Shown here: one piece after another, positions 16,247 through 25,048 of the stretch
Layout: every line of letters begins with the position of its first letter
Position numbering within the stretch: position 1 is the first letter of the stretch
Notes under the pieces: model-generated
Told to the model about the DNA's origin: nothing
The model's input: the letters and a program-made list of their open reading frames with translations, nothing else
Databases searched by the model: none
Program-made: the position numbers and the translations under genes
Assembly: GCA_014654775.1 (NCBI GenBank)
Contig: JACVZW010000083.1
Location: forward strand, 104,578 to 168,577
DNA length: 64,000 nucleotides
Source of the DNA: Paracoccaceae bacterium
GTDB taxonomy: Bacteria; Pseudomonadota; Alphaproteobacteria; Rhodobacterales; Rhodobacteraceae
Reading direction: 5' to 3'

Positions 16247-16660
16247 CCACGCCAGGTGTCGCGGCGGTCTCAAGGCGAGCAAGAGAAGGCATGGCAGTCG
16301 CGATTTCTGGCCCTTCATGTCATGCTGCATTGGCGAAGGGGTGACGGAGACTATCCTGACTTGAATGTCCGCTTTGGGCCGCGTGCGGACGGTCACGTTT
16401 TTCTGGTCAAGGCGCCCAAAAGCCGAGGTTCGTTCAAAATCCTGCCCGGCTGCTGACCCTGGCCGGAACGGCGATCAACCGATGACGCGCGCCAGTGCGA
16501 CCGGCTGGCCCGATGATGCCGACGAAATCAGAGGGGCGGCATCAGCCCATTATCCTGAACGAAGCCGGAAATCTCTGCCTTCGGGCGGTCCAAGGTAGGG
16601 GGGCGGATCAGGCAGACTGGAAGTCTCGCTCACGCTGGAAGGAAGCTTGCGGCAACGTCG
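16247..16660 (+). other. Gene-poor stretch after the thi operon
   Basis: About 410 bp with no convincing gene, RNA or terminator. A GAATGTCCGCTTTGGG-like string near 16365 resembles a dispersed repeat common in alphaproteobacteria, but one half only is present. Confidence 0.4.
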
Positions 16661-16873
16661 TTAGCTGTAGTCTTGCTCTTCTTCCGCGATGATCTGGTCG
16701 ATCACGAACTGGGCGCGATCAAGCGCATCTTGGGCTGCGGGGCGCATGGGACCGGCTTGTTGCAGCGCCGCGCACAGCGCGGGCACAAGCACAGCAAGGC
16801 GGGCAAGGTTCATCTCGTCGTCGACAATGCATCCATCGATGATCTGCTGTTCGAGGGATAGGAAGAAGTACAT
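16661..16873 (-). CDS. Small helical protein divergent from a two-component system
   Basis: A 70-residue protein starting at ATG 16873, with GGAGG 5 nt upstream; an ATG at 16912 would add 13 residues but has a poorer ribosome site. The sequence is helical: an N-terminal MYFFLSLEQQIIDGCIVDDE, a hydrophobic middle LARLAVLVPALCAALQQAG, and an acidic tail IIAEEEQDYS. I do not recognise the family. Three 10-bp repeats lie between it and the sensor kinase, so it could be co-controlled by that system (inference). Confidence 0.5.
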   Translation of the reverse strand: MYFFLSLEQQIIDGCIVDDEMNLARLAVLVPALCAALQQAGPMRPAAQDALDRAQFVIDQIIAEEEQDYS

Positions 16874-16940
16874 CTCAGCCTCCGTGGCCTGCAAGAATCG
16901 ATGCTGGATCATCCGGCAGCGCCCTTCACGGATGACTATT

Positions 16941-16970
16941 CTGTAGTAAACTGTAGTAATAGGTAGTAAT
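16941..16970 (+). repeat. Three tandem 10-bp direct repeats (GTAGTAA core) upstream of the two-component genes
   Basis: CTGTAGTAAA, CTGTAGTAAT and AGGTAGTAAT follow each other without gap at 16941, 16951 and 16961. Exact 10-bp phasing puts all copies on one DNA face, as in operators of OmpR/PhoB-type regulators. AT-rich against a GC-rich background and located between divergent genes. Confidence 0.7.
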
Positions 16971-17183
16971 TCGTATAGCTCAGTATCTGTTGGTCAGTTG
17001 GCAGAGCACGGACCCTCTTGCTGACTGAGGACACCTTCGCGATTCACATTCCATTGGCTGTACTATGGACAGACGTGTCGTTTGATCTGTCGCCGCAATG
17101 GGGTTAGTCATCGTTAATCGTCAGTGGCTGCGGTGACTGCGCCTTCACTGTCCGATCTGCCTTGGACCTGCGGCACACCGTTC

Positions 17184-19061
17184 ATGTTTATCGCCCCATC
17201 CCCACAGAAGAGCGGATTTCACGCCAGCCTCTGGCCGGGCTTCGTGCTGGCGGTGCTGCTCTGGCTGATTGGCGCGCCCTTGGGGTACGCGCAGACGGAA
17301 CTAATCGAGCGGGTCGAAATTCTAGAAGACCCGACGGCGGCCCTGACCGTGGATCAGATCGACATGGACGATTTTCGCCCAGCCGGCCTTATGTTCACCG
17401 AAGGCTACACCTCCTCGGCCGTTTGGTTGAGGCTGAAGGTGCGGGGCATTCCAGGCAAGGATGACCACGTTCTGATTGTGCGCCCGACGACCTTGGACGA
17501 GTTGAGCCTTTACATACCCGACGCCACACAGGCTGGCGGGTGGCATGTGACACATCTCGGCGGTCGAAGCCCCGTGCGTGACGAGCAATGGGCGTCGTCA
17601 TTGCGCGGGTTTCGGATCAACCCGGTCGAAGATGGCGGTGTCTATCTGCTGCGTGTGGCCACGACTGGGTCGATGGGGGTAGTTGTGTCGGCTTTGGTGG
17701 AAGCAGAAGCCGAACGCATGGGTCTTCTGATCGACCTGCGCCAGATCAGCTATCTGTCCGTGATGCTGATCTTGGTGATCTGGGCCTTGCGGATGGCAGT
17801 CTTGACCAAAGAGCCGCAATTTGGGTGGTTTGCGGCCATGCAGGGGCTATGGACCGTCCATAACGCCTTTCACTTCGGCTACATCACAATCTTTGCATCT
17901 TGGTTTCACGCTGAACCCATTTACGTGGCCCATCGCGGGCTGGTGATCGTGATGTCTTTGCTGACAATCAGGTTTCACAAGGCGGTGCTCGTGCGCTTCG
18001 CTCCACCGCCTGCCGCCAGACGGTTGCTTGATCTGTTGATGGTGATCATGGGCTGTGCCTTGGCGCTGTATGTCTTGGGTTATGGGAACGCGGCACTGAA
18101 ACTGAACTCCCTCGCGATTGCCAGCATGCCAGTGGTCTTGATGGTGAATGCCTTTTCTGCGCGCAAGAATGCCTCGCCTGGACTGATCACGATGCGGGTG
18201 ATCTATTTCATCTTATCGGCCACGCTTTCGATCTGGGTTTTGGCCCTGATTGGCGTGGCTGATGTTGGAGTTTACTCGGCATGGGGTGTTCTTATTCATG
18301 GCCTTGTCACCGGGCTGCTGATGTTTTCCATCCTGCATTTGCACGGAAAGAACCTGCTGGCCGATGCCGTCAGCGCCAAGGTGGCAATCGTCAAAAGCGA
18401 AGAGCGGCGGCGGTTCGAGCAAGAGCAGAACCGGATGCTGGTGCGGTTTATCGACATGCTGACGCATGAAACCAAGAATGCGATGGCGGTGATCAACATG
18501 TCAGCCTCGGCCCCCAACTTTGGGCCGCGTCAGCGTGACCGGGTCGAAATGGCGATCCGCGATCTGACCACGGTCATCGACCGATGCAGCCAATCCTTGC
18601 GGATGGATACGAAAGAACAAGTGATAGCCAAAGAGGCCTGCGACGCGGCGGTCATCCTGCGTGACCTGTGCCGTGACAATCCAGGTACGGCGCGTATCCA
18701 CCTCACGGCACCGCCAGAGGCGCCGTTGCACAGCGATCCTGTGTTGTTGCGGGTGGTCTTTGGCAACCTGATCGAGAATGCGCTGAAGTATTCGCCACCC
18801 AAATCCATGGTGCATGTGGCCATTCAGCAAGAGGCAACGGGTCAGCTGGTGATCTGGTTTGAAAACGAGGCGGGCACGGCCGGATTGCCGGACCCGGCGC
18901 GTGTGTTTGAAAAATACTACCGCAGTGATCGTGCCTTGTCGCAGATCGGATCTGGATTGGGGCTGTACCTTGTGCAAGGGGTGGTTCGCAATCTGGGTGG
19001 TGGGATCAGTTACGAACCTCAGGAGGGCCGGGCGCGGTTTCGGCTGTGGTTGCCATGTTGA
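17184..19061 (+). CDS. 7TMR-DISM sensor histidine kinase
   Basis: A 625-residue membrane sensor kinase. Order: signal peptide ending near GYAQ (about residue 37), an extracytoplasmic 7TMR-DISMED2-like beta domain (about 38-180; TSSAVWLRLKVRG is typical), seven hydrophobic helices (about 185-390), a short coiled coil with EERRRFEQEQNRM, HisKA with phospho-acceptor His428 (MLTHETKNAM), and an HATPase domain with N-box NLIENALKYS and G-box GSGLGLYLVQG. ATG 17184 is preferred over GTG 17124 because it gives a normal-length signal peptide; neither has a clear Shine-Dalgarno site. It overlaps the response regulator gene. The ligand of the DISM domain is usually a carbohydrate, which remains a guess here. 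Confidence 0.88.
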   Translation: MFIAPSPQKSGFHASLWPGFVLAVLLWLIGAPLGYAQTELIERVEILEDPTAALTVDQIDMDDFRPAGLMFTEGYTSSAVWLRLKVRGIPGKDDHVLIVRPTTLDELSLYIPDATQAGGWHVTHLGGRSPVRDEQWASSLRGFRINPVEDGGVYLLRVATTGSMGVVVSALVEAEAERMGLLIDLRQISYLSVMLILVIWALRMAVLTKEPQFGWFAAMQGLWTVHNAFHFGYITIFASWFHAEPIYVAHRGLVIVMSLLTIRFHKAVLVRFAPPPAARRLLDLLMVIMGCALALYVLGYGNAALKLNSLAIASMPVVLMVNAFSARKNASPGLITMRVIYFILSATLSIWVLALIGVADVGVYSAWGVLIHGLVTGLLMFSILHLHGKNLLADAVSAKVAIVKSEERRRFEQEQNRMLVRFIDMLTHETKNAMAVINMSASAPNFGPRQRDRVEMAIRDLTTVIDRCSQSLRMDTKEQVIAKEACDAAVILRDLCRDNPGTARIHLTAPPEAPLHSDPVLLRVVFGNLIENALKYSPPKSMVHVAIQQEATGQLVIWFENEAGTAGLPDPARVFEKYYRSDRALSQIGSGLGLYLVQGVVRNLGGGISYEPQEGRARFRLWLPC

Positions 19062-19723
19062 ATATTGCGCTTGTCGAAGACAATACCGCGTTGCGCGAGT
19101 CGATCGTGGATATGTTGGCGGAGCAAGGCCATCATGTCGTGGGTTTTGAAAGTGCCGAAGGTTTCTTGGCCAATTGCAGCGTGGCGACGGTCGATGTGGT
19201 GGTGCTGGATCTCAACCTGCCGGGGCAGGATGGACTGTCCTTGGCGCGTGATCTTCGGGCCGCTTGGCCGAAGGTCGGGATTATCATGCTGACTGCGCGC
19301 GGCGCACCCGAAGAACGGCAGAGTGGATATGAAAGTGGGGCCGACATCTATTTGGCCAAGCCCAGTTCCGCGCCGGAATTGACCGCCTCGATCTGGGCGC
19401 TGGCCCGCCGTCTCGGCCGCGAAGAAACAGCGCCGCGCCGCATTGTGCTGGACGTCAAGGCGATGACGTTGAGCGGGCCATCCGGCACCGTGAAGCTGAC
19501 ATCAGGCGAGGCCAACCTGCTGGGGGCATTCGTGCAGGCCCCCGGCAATCGGCTGGTGACCGAGGGGCAGGGGGCAGATGCCGATGCGACCAGCAAGGCG
19601 ACCCTCGGGGTAAAGATCGTGCGGTTGCGCAAAAAGCTGGTGGCCGCCGGGGCGGTCGGCCAGCCGATCAACGCGATCCGCAACCTTGGCTATCAGCTAA
19701 GCGTTTCCGTCGATCTATCCTAG
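19055..19723 (+). CDS. OmpR-family response regulator
   Basis: A 222-residue regulator with receiver domain 1-115: acidic pair E8/D9, phospho-acceptor Asp52 (VVVLDLNLPGQDG), Thr80 and Lys102 (LAKP). A C-terminal winged helix follows (about 130-215; KLTSGEANLLGAF, KIVRLRKKL, INAIRNLGYQL). The start is ATG 19055 overlapping the kinase stop (ATGTTGA); an in-frame GTG lies at 19046. Coupled translation shows it is the kinase's partner. The winged helix part is slightly short around the transactivation loop (EGQGADADATSKATL) compared with OmpR/PhoB, which is unusual. The tandem 10-bp repeats at 16941-16970 are a candidate target. Confidence 0.9.
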   Translation: MLNIALVEDNTALRESIVDMLAEQGHHVVGFESAEGFLANCSVATVDVVVLDLNLPGQDGLSLARDLRAAWPKVGIIMLTARGAPEERQSGYESGADIYLAKPSSAPELTASIWALARRLGREETAPRRIVLDVKAMTLSGPSGTVKLTSGEANLLGAFVQAPGNRLVTEGQGADADATSKATLGVKIVRLRKKLVAAGAVGQPINAIRNLGYQLSVSVDLS

Positions 19724-19869
19724 GGCGAGGACCCGTTCTCCTGTCATGGCCAGAACGCGGCAGTTGCGGCGACGGCTCCAGCTAGGACAAAGACCTCGGC
19801 ACACCTGTTACAGCGGCTTGCCGCACATCGCCGTTCCCTAGACGCACGCACATCATCTCGATCCGGTTG

Positions 19870-20067
19870 CGCCGCTTGCCGCGTGACTTCCGGTCCGGCA
19901 TGCGGGCGCTTGATGGTGTAATGGCGGCGCCCGCTCTCGATGACAATCTTGGCCTCGGCGAGGCTGTAGACTATCTCCCCGTCAAGACGTTCATCCCGGC
20001 GCTTGGAAGTGAAGTTCTCGCAACAGCCGTTCTCCCAGGGGCTCCCTTGCTGGATGTAGCCCGTCTT
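19870..20067 (-). mobile_element. IS3-family transposase (OrfB) C-terminal fragment
   Basis: The minus strand encodes GYIQQGSPWENGCCENFTSK, then RDERLDGEIVYSLAEAKIVI and RRHYTIKRPHA. These match the end of the IS3/IS407-group DDE catalytic domain (SPWENGYCESF...R-DELLN-GEIF-YSL-EA...RRHYN-xRPH). The catalytic Glu is in the WENG block. Flanking frames are scrambled and no terminal inverted repeats were seen, so this is a scar sitting 11 bp from the lytic transglycosylase stop. Confidence 0.75.
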
Positions 20068-20078
20068 CGCGCCGCCGC

Positions 20079-20879
20079 TCAGCCGTCGATCCGCGCCGCC
20101 ATAAGGGCGATGGCCTGCTGATAGACGGTGGCGGCATTCCACTCCTCGATCACCGCGAAATTCGGCTCGCCTTCCTGATAGCCCGCACCGGGACGCCAAC
20201 CCTTCTGCCGCAGGAAATGCGCGGTCGAGGCCATGGCATCGACAATATCCGTAAGGTCCACACGCCCGTCGCCATTGCCGTCCACGCCATAGGTCAACGC
20301 GTTGCCGGGCAGGAATTGGGTATGCCCCAACTCGCCATGTTTCGCGCCCACCGTGGCGGGCGAGATCGAGCCCATATCCACCAGCTTCAGCGCCGCGATC
20401 AGATGCGGGGTAAAGAAATCCGACCGGCGGCAGTCATAGGCCAGCGTGGCAATGGCCGAGACGACATTGGTATCGCCCATGAAATTGCCAAAGCCCGTCT
20501 CCATCCCGTGAATCGCGATCAGAACGCCCGCAGGCACCCCATATTGCTGTTCCAGCGCGGCATAGAACTCCGGGTTCTGCGCCTTGCGCTTGCGGCCAAG
20601 GTTCACGATGGCATCCGCCCCCCGGACCTCAAGGAATTTCTCAAGGCTGTAGCGAAAGCTCTTCTGATTGCGATCCGCGCCGATGGTGGCCTTGGAATAG
20701 CTGGTGGCCATCAGCGCCTCGATCCCCCGGCGGCCCACGCCCGCCGCCTCGGCCTCGGCAGCCATCAGGGGTTTCCAGCTTTCATATTGCCCCCCCGTAT
20801 CGGAACAGGGGGCCGCAAGGGCAAGACCGGGAAGCGACAGCGACAGAAGAAGGGCCGCAACAGAAGACAGGGACGCCAT
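20079..20879 (-). CDS. Lytic murein transglycosylase, MltB type (SLT_2)
   Basis: A 266-residue periplasmic enzyme that cleaves the MurNAc-GlcNAc bond of peptidoglycan with formation of an anhydro sugar. A signal peptide (residues 1-22, ending LALA-AP) is followed by the GH103 catalytic domain: GVLIAIHGMETGFGNFMG contains catalytic Glu127; SAIATLAYDCRRSDFF and GELGHTQFLPGNAL fit the family, and NGDGRVDLTDIVDAMASTAHFL resembles the usual EF-hand-like loop. The ATG at 20879 gives a proper signal peptide; longer in-frame extensions have no ribosome site. The gene abuts an IS scar at its 3' end. Confidence 0.9.
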   Translation of the reverse strand: MASLSSVAALLLSLSLPGLALAAPCSDTGGQYESWKPLMAAEAEAAGVGRRGIEALMATSYSKATIGADRNQKSFRYSLEKFLEVRGADAIVNLGRKRKAQNPEFYAALEQQYGVPAGVLIAIHGMETGFGNFMGDTNVVSAIATLAYDCRRSDFFTPHLIAALKLVDMGSISPATVGAKHGELGHTQFLPGNALTYGVDGNGDGRVDLTDIVDAMASTAHFLRQKGWRPGAGYQEGEPNFAVIEEWNAATVYQQAIALMAARIDG

Positions 20880-21104
20880 GAAACACCACGCTAAAGGAAG
20901 GTCTGGGCCGCAGGATAGGCAAGATGGCCAAAGCTGCAAGCCGTCGCGCATCCGCAGCGGCAGGAATGGCCGCACCCGCACCCCGGCCCGATGGCGGGCA
21001 AGGGCAGGCCGCCTGCAGGCCCTCACCACGACGGGGTTGCCCTGAACAGCAGAGCATGTCAGATTCCTTACCAGTAAGTGGTTCCTGTGGTGTGAGTGGT
21101 CTGC

Positions 21105-22874
21105 ATGACGTTTTTTCGGTCTGAACGTGGGGGCTTGCTGCCCTTCACGCTGATCATCACCGGGACGGTCATCCTGATGGGCGCCTTGGCCGTGAACACG
21201 GTCCGGGTGGAACACAGCCGCTCCATTTCGCAATCCGTCCTCGACATCTGCGTTTTGAACGCCGCCGCCCAGCGCCAGACGCTCGAGCCGCGCACGGTGT
21301 TCGACGACTGCCTCGCCAAGCACGGCTTCGAAGGGGCGATCACCGATTTTCAGGCCACGACCGGGCAGACGAAATCCGTCACCGCAACGGCCGAGATCGA
21401 GGTGGAAAGCTTCTTCCTGCAAGACCCCGTGACCTTCGACATCGGCGTCGGATCGACCGCGCAAGAGACGCTCAGCAACCTTGAAATCGTTCTGGCGCTG
21501 GACGTGTCGGCGTCACTTGCCACGACCGGCCCGGATGGCACCGTTCCCATCGATAACCTGAAGGCGGCGGCAAATCTTTTCGTCGACCGGATCCTTGCCG
21601 AGGATACGGCGGGCAAGATCAAGATCACGCTGCTGCCCTACAATTCGAACGTCAATCTGGGGGCCGATCTCGCCGCGCGGTTCAACGTCATCAACGCCCC
21701 GGTCAACATGATGCAGAACACCACCCGGATCGGGCCGGATGTGACGCAGATGCGCTGCCTTGATCTGCCGTCGGACAGCTTTGCCGCGACCGGCATCTCC
21801 CCCACGACCCCGATCCTTGCCATGCCCTTCCTCGACATGGTCGGCAGCACGACCCGGACGAATGCCTATACCGCGCCCACCAATGCGACCACCGCGGCGG
21901 CACGGCTGCAGGAAAACCTGTGCAGCTTCCACCTGAATGCGCCATCGCCTGCCACCAACAACGTGGTCTTTCCGCCGGAATACGGCACCGCCGCCCTTGG
22001 CACGCCACAGCAGCGCATCGCCGCACTTCAGGCCCGCATCACCGACCTGCGCGCAACCGCCAACGCAACATCGATCAATCTCGGAATGCGCTGGGCGCTG
22101 GCCTTTCTCGACCCCCAGATGCAGGCGGTCTATGCCGCTCTGCGCCAGAACAACCGCATGCCGCCAAGCACGGTGGATCATCCGCGCGCCTTCGACGATC
22201 CGACGACGATCAAGGTGATCGTCCTGATGTCAGACGGCACCAATGTGGACGAGCCGCGCATGAACCCCCTCTATCAAAGTGGGACATCCCCCTTCTGGAT
22301 CGGAAATGACGGCAATATCTCGTGGCACAACCCGCTGCGGCCCGGAACCGATCAGTATTGGGTGCCGCATGCCCAGGCGCCGGGAACATCGCCCCCGAAC
22401 ACCGCACCGGGTATCTGGCAGGCTGTGCCGTGGCAGAATGCCACCAACACGGGCGCGCCGGCCCGCAACATGACCTATGAGGAAGTCTGGCGCCGCATGA
22501 AGGTCAGCTATGTCGCCTGGCAGTTCCATGCGCGCTCCGTCAATCAGGCGGCGGGGACGACCATCGCGCAGCGCAACGCCAACAACGCCGCCCGCAACAC
22601 TGCCTATCTGGCCGCCATGGCCGAATATCTGCCGCCCGCGATGGGGGTTTCTGCGACCACCAAGAATGACCAACTCACGCAGGCCTGCACGCTTGCGCGC
22701 GACAGCAACGTCTTCGTCTATTCCCTGCTGTTCGTGACGACAACCACCTCCTCTCCGACGCTCGAAAGTTGCGCGCGCGGACCCGGCTTCTTCTACTCCG
22801 CCACGCAGGCGGATCTGCAGCAGGCCTTCTCGGACATCGCGCAGCACATCTCGCGCCTGCAGCTGACGGATTGA
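21105..22874 (+). CDS. TadG-like surface protein with von Willebrand A domain
   Basis: A 589-residue protein with an N-terminal pilin-like helix (GGLLPFTLIITGTVILMGALAV, about residues 7-30) and a vWA fold. The MIDAS motif DVSAS follows ALALDVSASLA near residue 135, and VIVLMSDGTNVDEP lies near 370. The region between is an Ala/Asn/Thr-rich insert. Such TadG/flp-associated proteins are anchored in the membrane with the vWA domain outside and often occur with TadE/F pseudopilins. ATG 21105 is in frame with a GTG 9 bp upstream; no clear ribosome site. The stop is 2 bp from the next gene. The core Tad machinery (ATPase, secretin, TadB/C) is not in the window. Confidence 0.82.
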   Translation: MTFFRSERGGLLPFTLIITGTVILMGALAVNTVRVEHSRSISQSVLDICVLNAAAQRQTLEPRTVFDDCLAKHGFEGAITDFQATTGQTKSVTATAEIEVESFFLQDPVTFDIGVGSTAQETLSNLEIVLALDVSASLATTGPDGTVPIDNLKAAANLFVDRILAEDTAGKIKITLLPYNSNVNLGADLAARFNVINAPVNMMQNTTRIGPDVTQMRCLDLPSDSFAATGISPTTPILAMPFLDMVGSTTRTNAYTAPTNATTAAARLQENLCSFHLNAPSPATNNVVFPPEYGTAALGTPQQRIAALQARITDLRATANATSINLGMRWALAFLDPQMQAVYAALRQNNRMPPSTVDHPRAFDDPTTIKVIVLMSDGTNVDEPRMNPLYQSGTSPFWIGNDGNISWHNPLRPGTDQYWVPHAQAPGTSPPNTAPGIWQAVPWQNATNTGAPARNMTYEEVWRRMKVSYVAWQFHARSVNQAAGTTIAQRNANNAARNTAYLAAMAEYLPPAMGVSATTKNDQLTQACTLARDSNVFVYSLLFVTTTTSSPTLESCARGPGFFYSATQADLQQAFSDIAQHISRLQLTD

Positions 22875-22876
22875 CC

Positions 22877-23383
22877 ATGCGCCAGCGCCTTGCCAGATTT
22901 TTCCGGGCCGAGCACGCCACCGCCAGCATCGAATTCGTCATCGCCTTTCCCGTCGTCTTGCTGATGTTTCTGGTGACGCTGGAACTGACCTTCCTCATGG
23001 CCCGCAACACGCTGCTGCAGCAGGCGCTTGACGTCACCATGCGCGACGTCCGGCTGGGCACCATCGTCGATCCGACAAGGATCAGCCTCGAAGACAGGGT
23101 CTGCGACCGGATGCCCACGATCTCTGACTGCCGCGACTCCCTCGCGCTGGAATTCACCGAGGTGAACCAGCAGACCTTTGCCATGCCGGGGCAGCGCGCC
23201 CCCTGTGCCCGTCGGTCGATCGAGGATATGACGGCCCGCGCCAATGACACCTACGAAACGGGCGAACAGAACGCCCTGATCGTCGTGCGGGCCTGTATGG
23301 TGGTGGACACCATCACCCCGGTCATGACCGACGCGTTCGACCTGTTTGCGCGCACCGCCCTCGTCATCGAACCGACGGAGTGA
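22877..23383 (+). CDS. TadE-like pseudopilin
   Basis: A 168-residue protein. The basic N-terminus RQRLARFFRAEHATASIEF is followed by the hydrophobic helix VIAFPVVLLMFLVTLELTFLM, the standard TadE arrangement of an Arg-rich stretch, A-S/T-I/V-E-F and one membrane helix. The remainder is periplasmic with four to five Cys residues (for example CDRMPTISDC). It follows the vWA gene with a 2-bp gap and precedes a third related gene by 7 bp, indicating one operon. Confidence 0.82.
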   Translation: MRQRLARFFRAEHATASIEFVIAFPVVLLMFLVTLELTFLMARNTLLQQALDVTMRDVRLGTIVDPTRISLEDRVCDRMPTISDCRDSLALEFTEVNQQTFAMPGQRAPCARRSIEDMTARANDTYETGEQNALIVVRACMVVDTITPVMTDAFDLFARTALVIEPTE

Positions 23384-23390
23384 CGGCAGG

Positions 23391-23981
23391 ATGCGCGAAA
23401 AGGCGATGATGCGTCAGCTGCGGCGCTTCGGGCGGGACCGGGCCGGTTCCATCACCGTCGAAATGCTGACCTCCGTTCTGGTCATCAACATGCTGCTTTT
23501 GGCCTTCTACTATTGGTGGCAGACCTACAGCTATCACGCGCTGGTGGATCGGATGACCTACACGGTCAACGACCTGATCACCCGTCAGCAGGGCCTGACG
23601 CTGGAACGCCGCTTCCTCGACGGGCTGGAAACCACGGCAGAATTCATCCTCGACCCCGATCAGGATGCCAAGGTCCGCTTCACGCAGGTCACCATGCGCC
23701 CGGGCGACGCCCCGGGTGACCCGCCCTATATCGCCGTGGATTGGAGTTATTCGCCCTGTCAGGCAAAGCCCATGGCCGTGGCGGGGCCGGGCTTCGATGC
23801 CCAATCCCTGCCCATGATGGCAGTGGGGGCGTCGATGATCGTCACCGAGGTGGAGGTGCCCTTTACCCCGGACTTCGATCTGATCCCGGCGCTGACCTTC
23901 GAACGGCGGGCCGTGTCGCTCTATCGCTTCGAGATGCGCTTCGATCTGGAAGGCGACGGCACGTCGACCTGCATCGACTGA
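23391..23981 (+). CDS. TadE/TadF-like membrane-anchored protein
   Basis: A 196-residue protein with the TadE-type entry segment GRDRAGSITVEMLTSVLVIN and a single helix MLLLAFYYWWQTYSYHAL. A periplasmic C-terminal domain of about 140 residues carries a Cys pair (SPCQ, STCID end). It completes the three-gene surface operon vWA-TadE-TadE/F. ATG 23391 was chosen; ATGs at 23406 and 23409 are possible. Function presumed assembly or tethering of a surface appendage. Confidence 0.75.
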   Translation: MREKAMMRQLRRFGRDRAGSITVEMLTSVLVINMLLLAFYYWWQTYSYHALVDRMTYTVNDLITRQQGLTLERRFLDGLETTAEFILDPDQDAKVRFTQVTMRPGDAPGDPPYIAVDWSYSPCQAKPMAVAGPGFDAQSLPMMAVGASMIVTEVEVPFTPDFDLIPALTFERRAVSLYRFEMRFDLEGDGTSTCID

Positions 23982-24040
23982 GCCGTCCTCGGGCCCACGC
24001 TTGGCGGCGCGCAAGGCGGCTGTCGCGATGTCCGGGAAAG

Positions 24041-24115
24041 TGGCAGCCCGTAGGGGAGTCGAACCCCTCTTCCCAGGTTGAAAACCTGGTGTCCTAACCG
24101 ATAGACGAACGGGCC
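24041..24115 (-). tRNA. tRNA-Glu (anticodon TTC), CCA encoded
   Basis: Minus-strand cloverleaf: acceptor GGCCCGT/ACGGGCT, D-arm GTCTATCGGTTAGGAC, anticodon stem CCAGG/CCTGG with loop TTTTCAA, T-stem GAGGG/CCCTC-like arm with TTCGACT, discriminator G and encoded CCA. Confidence 0.95.
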
Positions 24116-24283
24116 ACGCTCGCAGGTGGGCCGGATTTAGCGAAGGCCAAAACCCTGCGCAAGGGGGATAATCGCCGCCCCTGCACATTGATCGCGGCAT
24201 GGCCGCGGGCAAGGGTTTCGCATTCCGCAAGGCGCAGGCAGGATCAGGCCCAAAGCGGGGGCGAATCGGATGGGGCAGGGGCA

Positions 24284-25048
24284 TTGCGCGAGATCGATCT
24301 GAATGCCGATCTGGGCGAGGGATTCGGGCCATGGTCCATGGGCGACGACGCCGCCATGCTGGACGTGGTCACCAGCGCCAACATCGCCTGCGGCGGCCAT
24401 GCCGGCGACCCCGAGGTAATGCATGCCACCCTGCGCGCGGCGGCGGCGCGGGGCGTGATGGTCGGCGCGCATCCCGGCTTTGAGGATCGTGAAGGTTTCG
24501 GTCGGCGCGTCATCCCTATGACGCCTGACGCGATCACCCGGATGGTGGCGGCGCAGATCGGCGCGCTTTCGGGCGTGGCGGCGCTGGCGGGCGTGCCCGT
24601 CCGCTATGTCAAGGCGCATGGGGCACTGGCCAATCTGGCCGCCGACCGGGCCGAGGTGGCGGCAGCCATCGCAGCGGCAGTGGCGGCACAGCCCGGGCGG
24701 CTTGCTCTGCTGGCCATTTCGGGCACAGAACTGGAGGTGCAGGCCCGCAAGGCCGGCCTTCCCGTGGTGGCCGAGGTCTTTGCCGACCGCGCCTATCAGG
24801 CCGATGGCCGTCTCGTCCCCCGCGGCCTGCCCGGGGCGGTGCTGCATGATGCCGATGTGGCGGCGGCCCGCATGCTGCGCTTTGCCCGCACGGGCCTGAT
24901 GCCTGTTCTTGGCGGCGGCGAGATCGCGCTTCAGGCCGGGTCGATCTGCGTGCATGGCGACACCCCCGATGCGGTGGCCATGGCGCAGGCTGTCCGGGCG
25001 GCGCTGGAAGGGGCGGGCATCACCGTCAGGCCCTTCGTGACGGAATGA
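24284..25048 (+). CDS. pxpA: 5-oxoprolinase subunit A (LamB/YcsF family)
   Basis: A 254-residue subunit of the ATP-dependent, prokaryotic 5-oxoprolinase PxpABC, which converts the waste product 5-oxoproline (pyroglutamate) to glutamate. Conserved blocks: DLNADLGEGFGPW at the N-terminus, SANIACGGHAGDP, VGAHPGFEDREGFGRR, RYVKAHGALANLA, AEVFADRAYQADGRLVPR, and SICVHGDTPDA at the C-terminus. The start is taken as TTG 24284, right before REIDLNADLGEG; no in-frame ATG gives family length. It overlaps pxpB by ATGA. Confidence 0.9.
   Translation: MREIDLNADLGEGFGPWSMGDDAAMLDVVTSANIACGGHAGDPEVMHATLRAAAARGVMVGAHPGFEDREGFGRRVIPMTPDAITRMVAAQIGALSGVAALAGVPVRYVKAHGALANLAADRAEVAAAIAAAVAAQPGRLALLAISGTELEVQARKAGLPVVAEVFADRAYQADGRLVPRGLPGAVLHDADVAAARMLRFARTGLMPVLGGGEIALQAGSICVHGDTPDAVAMAQAVRAALEGAGITVRPFVTE

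Noticed and set aside
16360..16400. Half of a dispersed GAATGTCCGCTTTGGG-type repeat
   Set aside because: Only one arm is recognisable and the complementary GCGGACATT arm is absent.
16975..17020. tRNA-like string (AGCTCAG ... GGTCAGTTGGCAGAGCAC) upstream of the sensor kinase
   Set aside because: Only D-arm-like pieces are present; no acceptor, anticodon or T-arm can be built.
24270..24284. ATG at 24270 as the pxpA start
   Set aside because: Out of frame with the conserved DLNADLGEG sequence.
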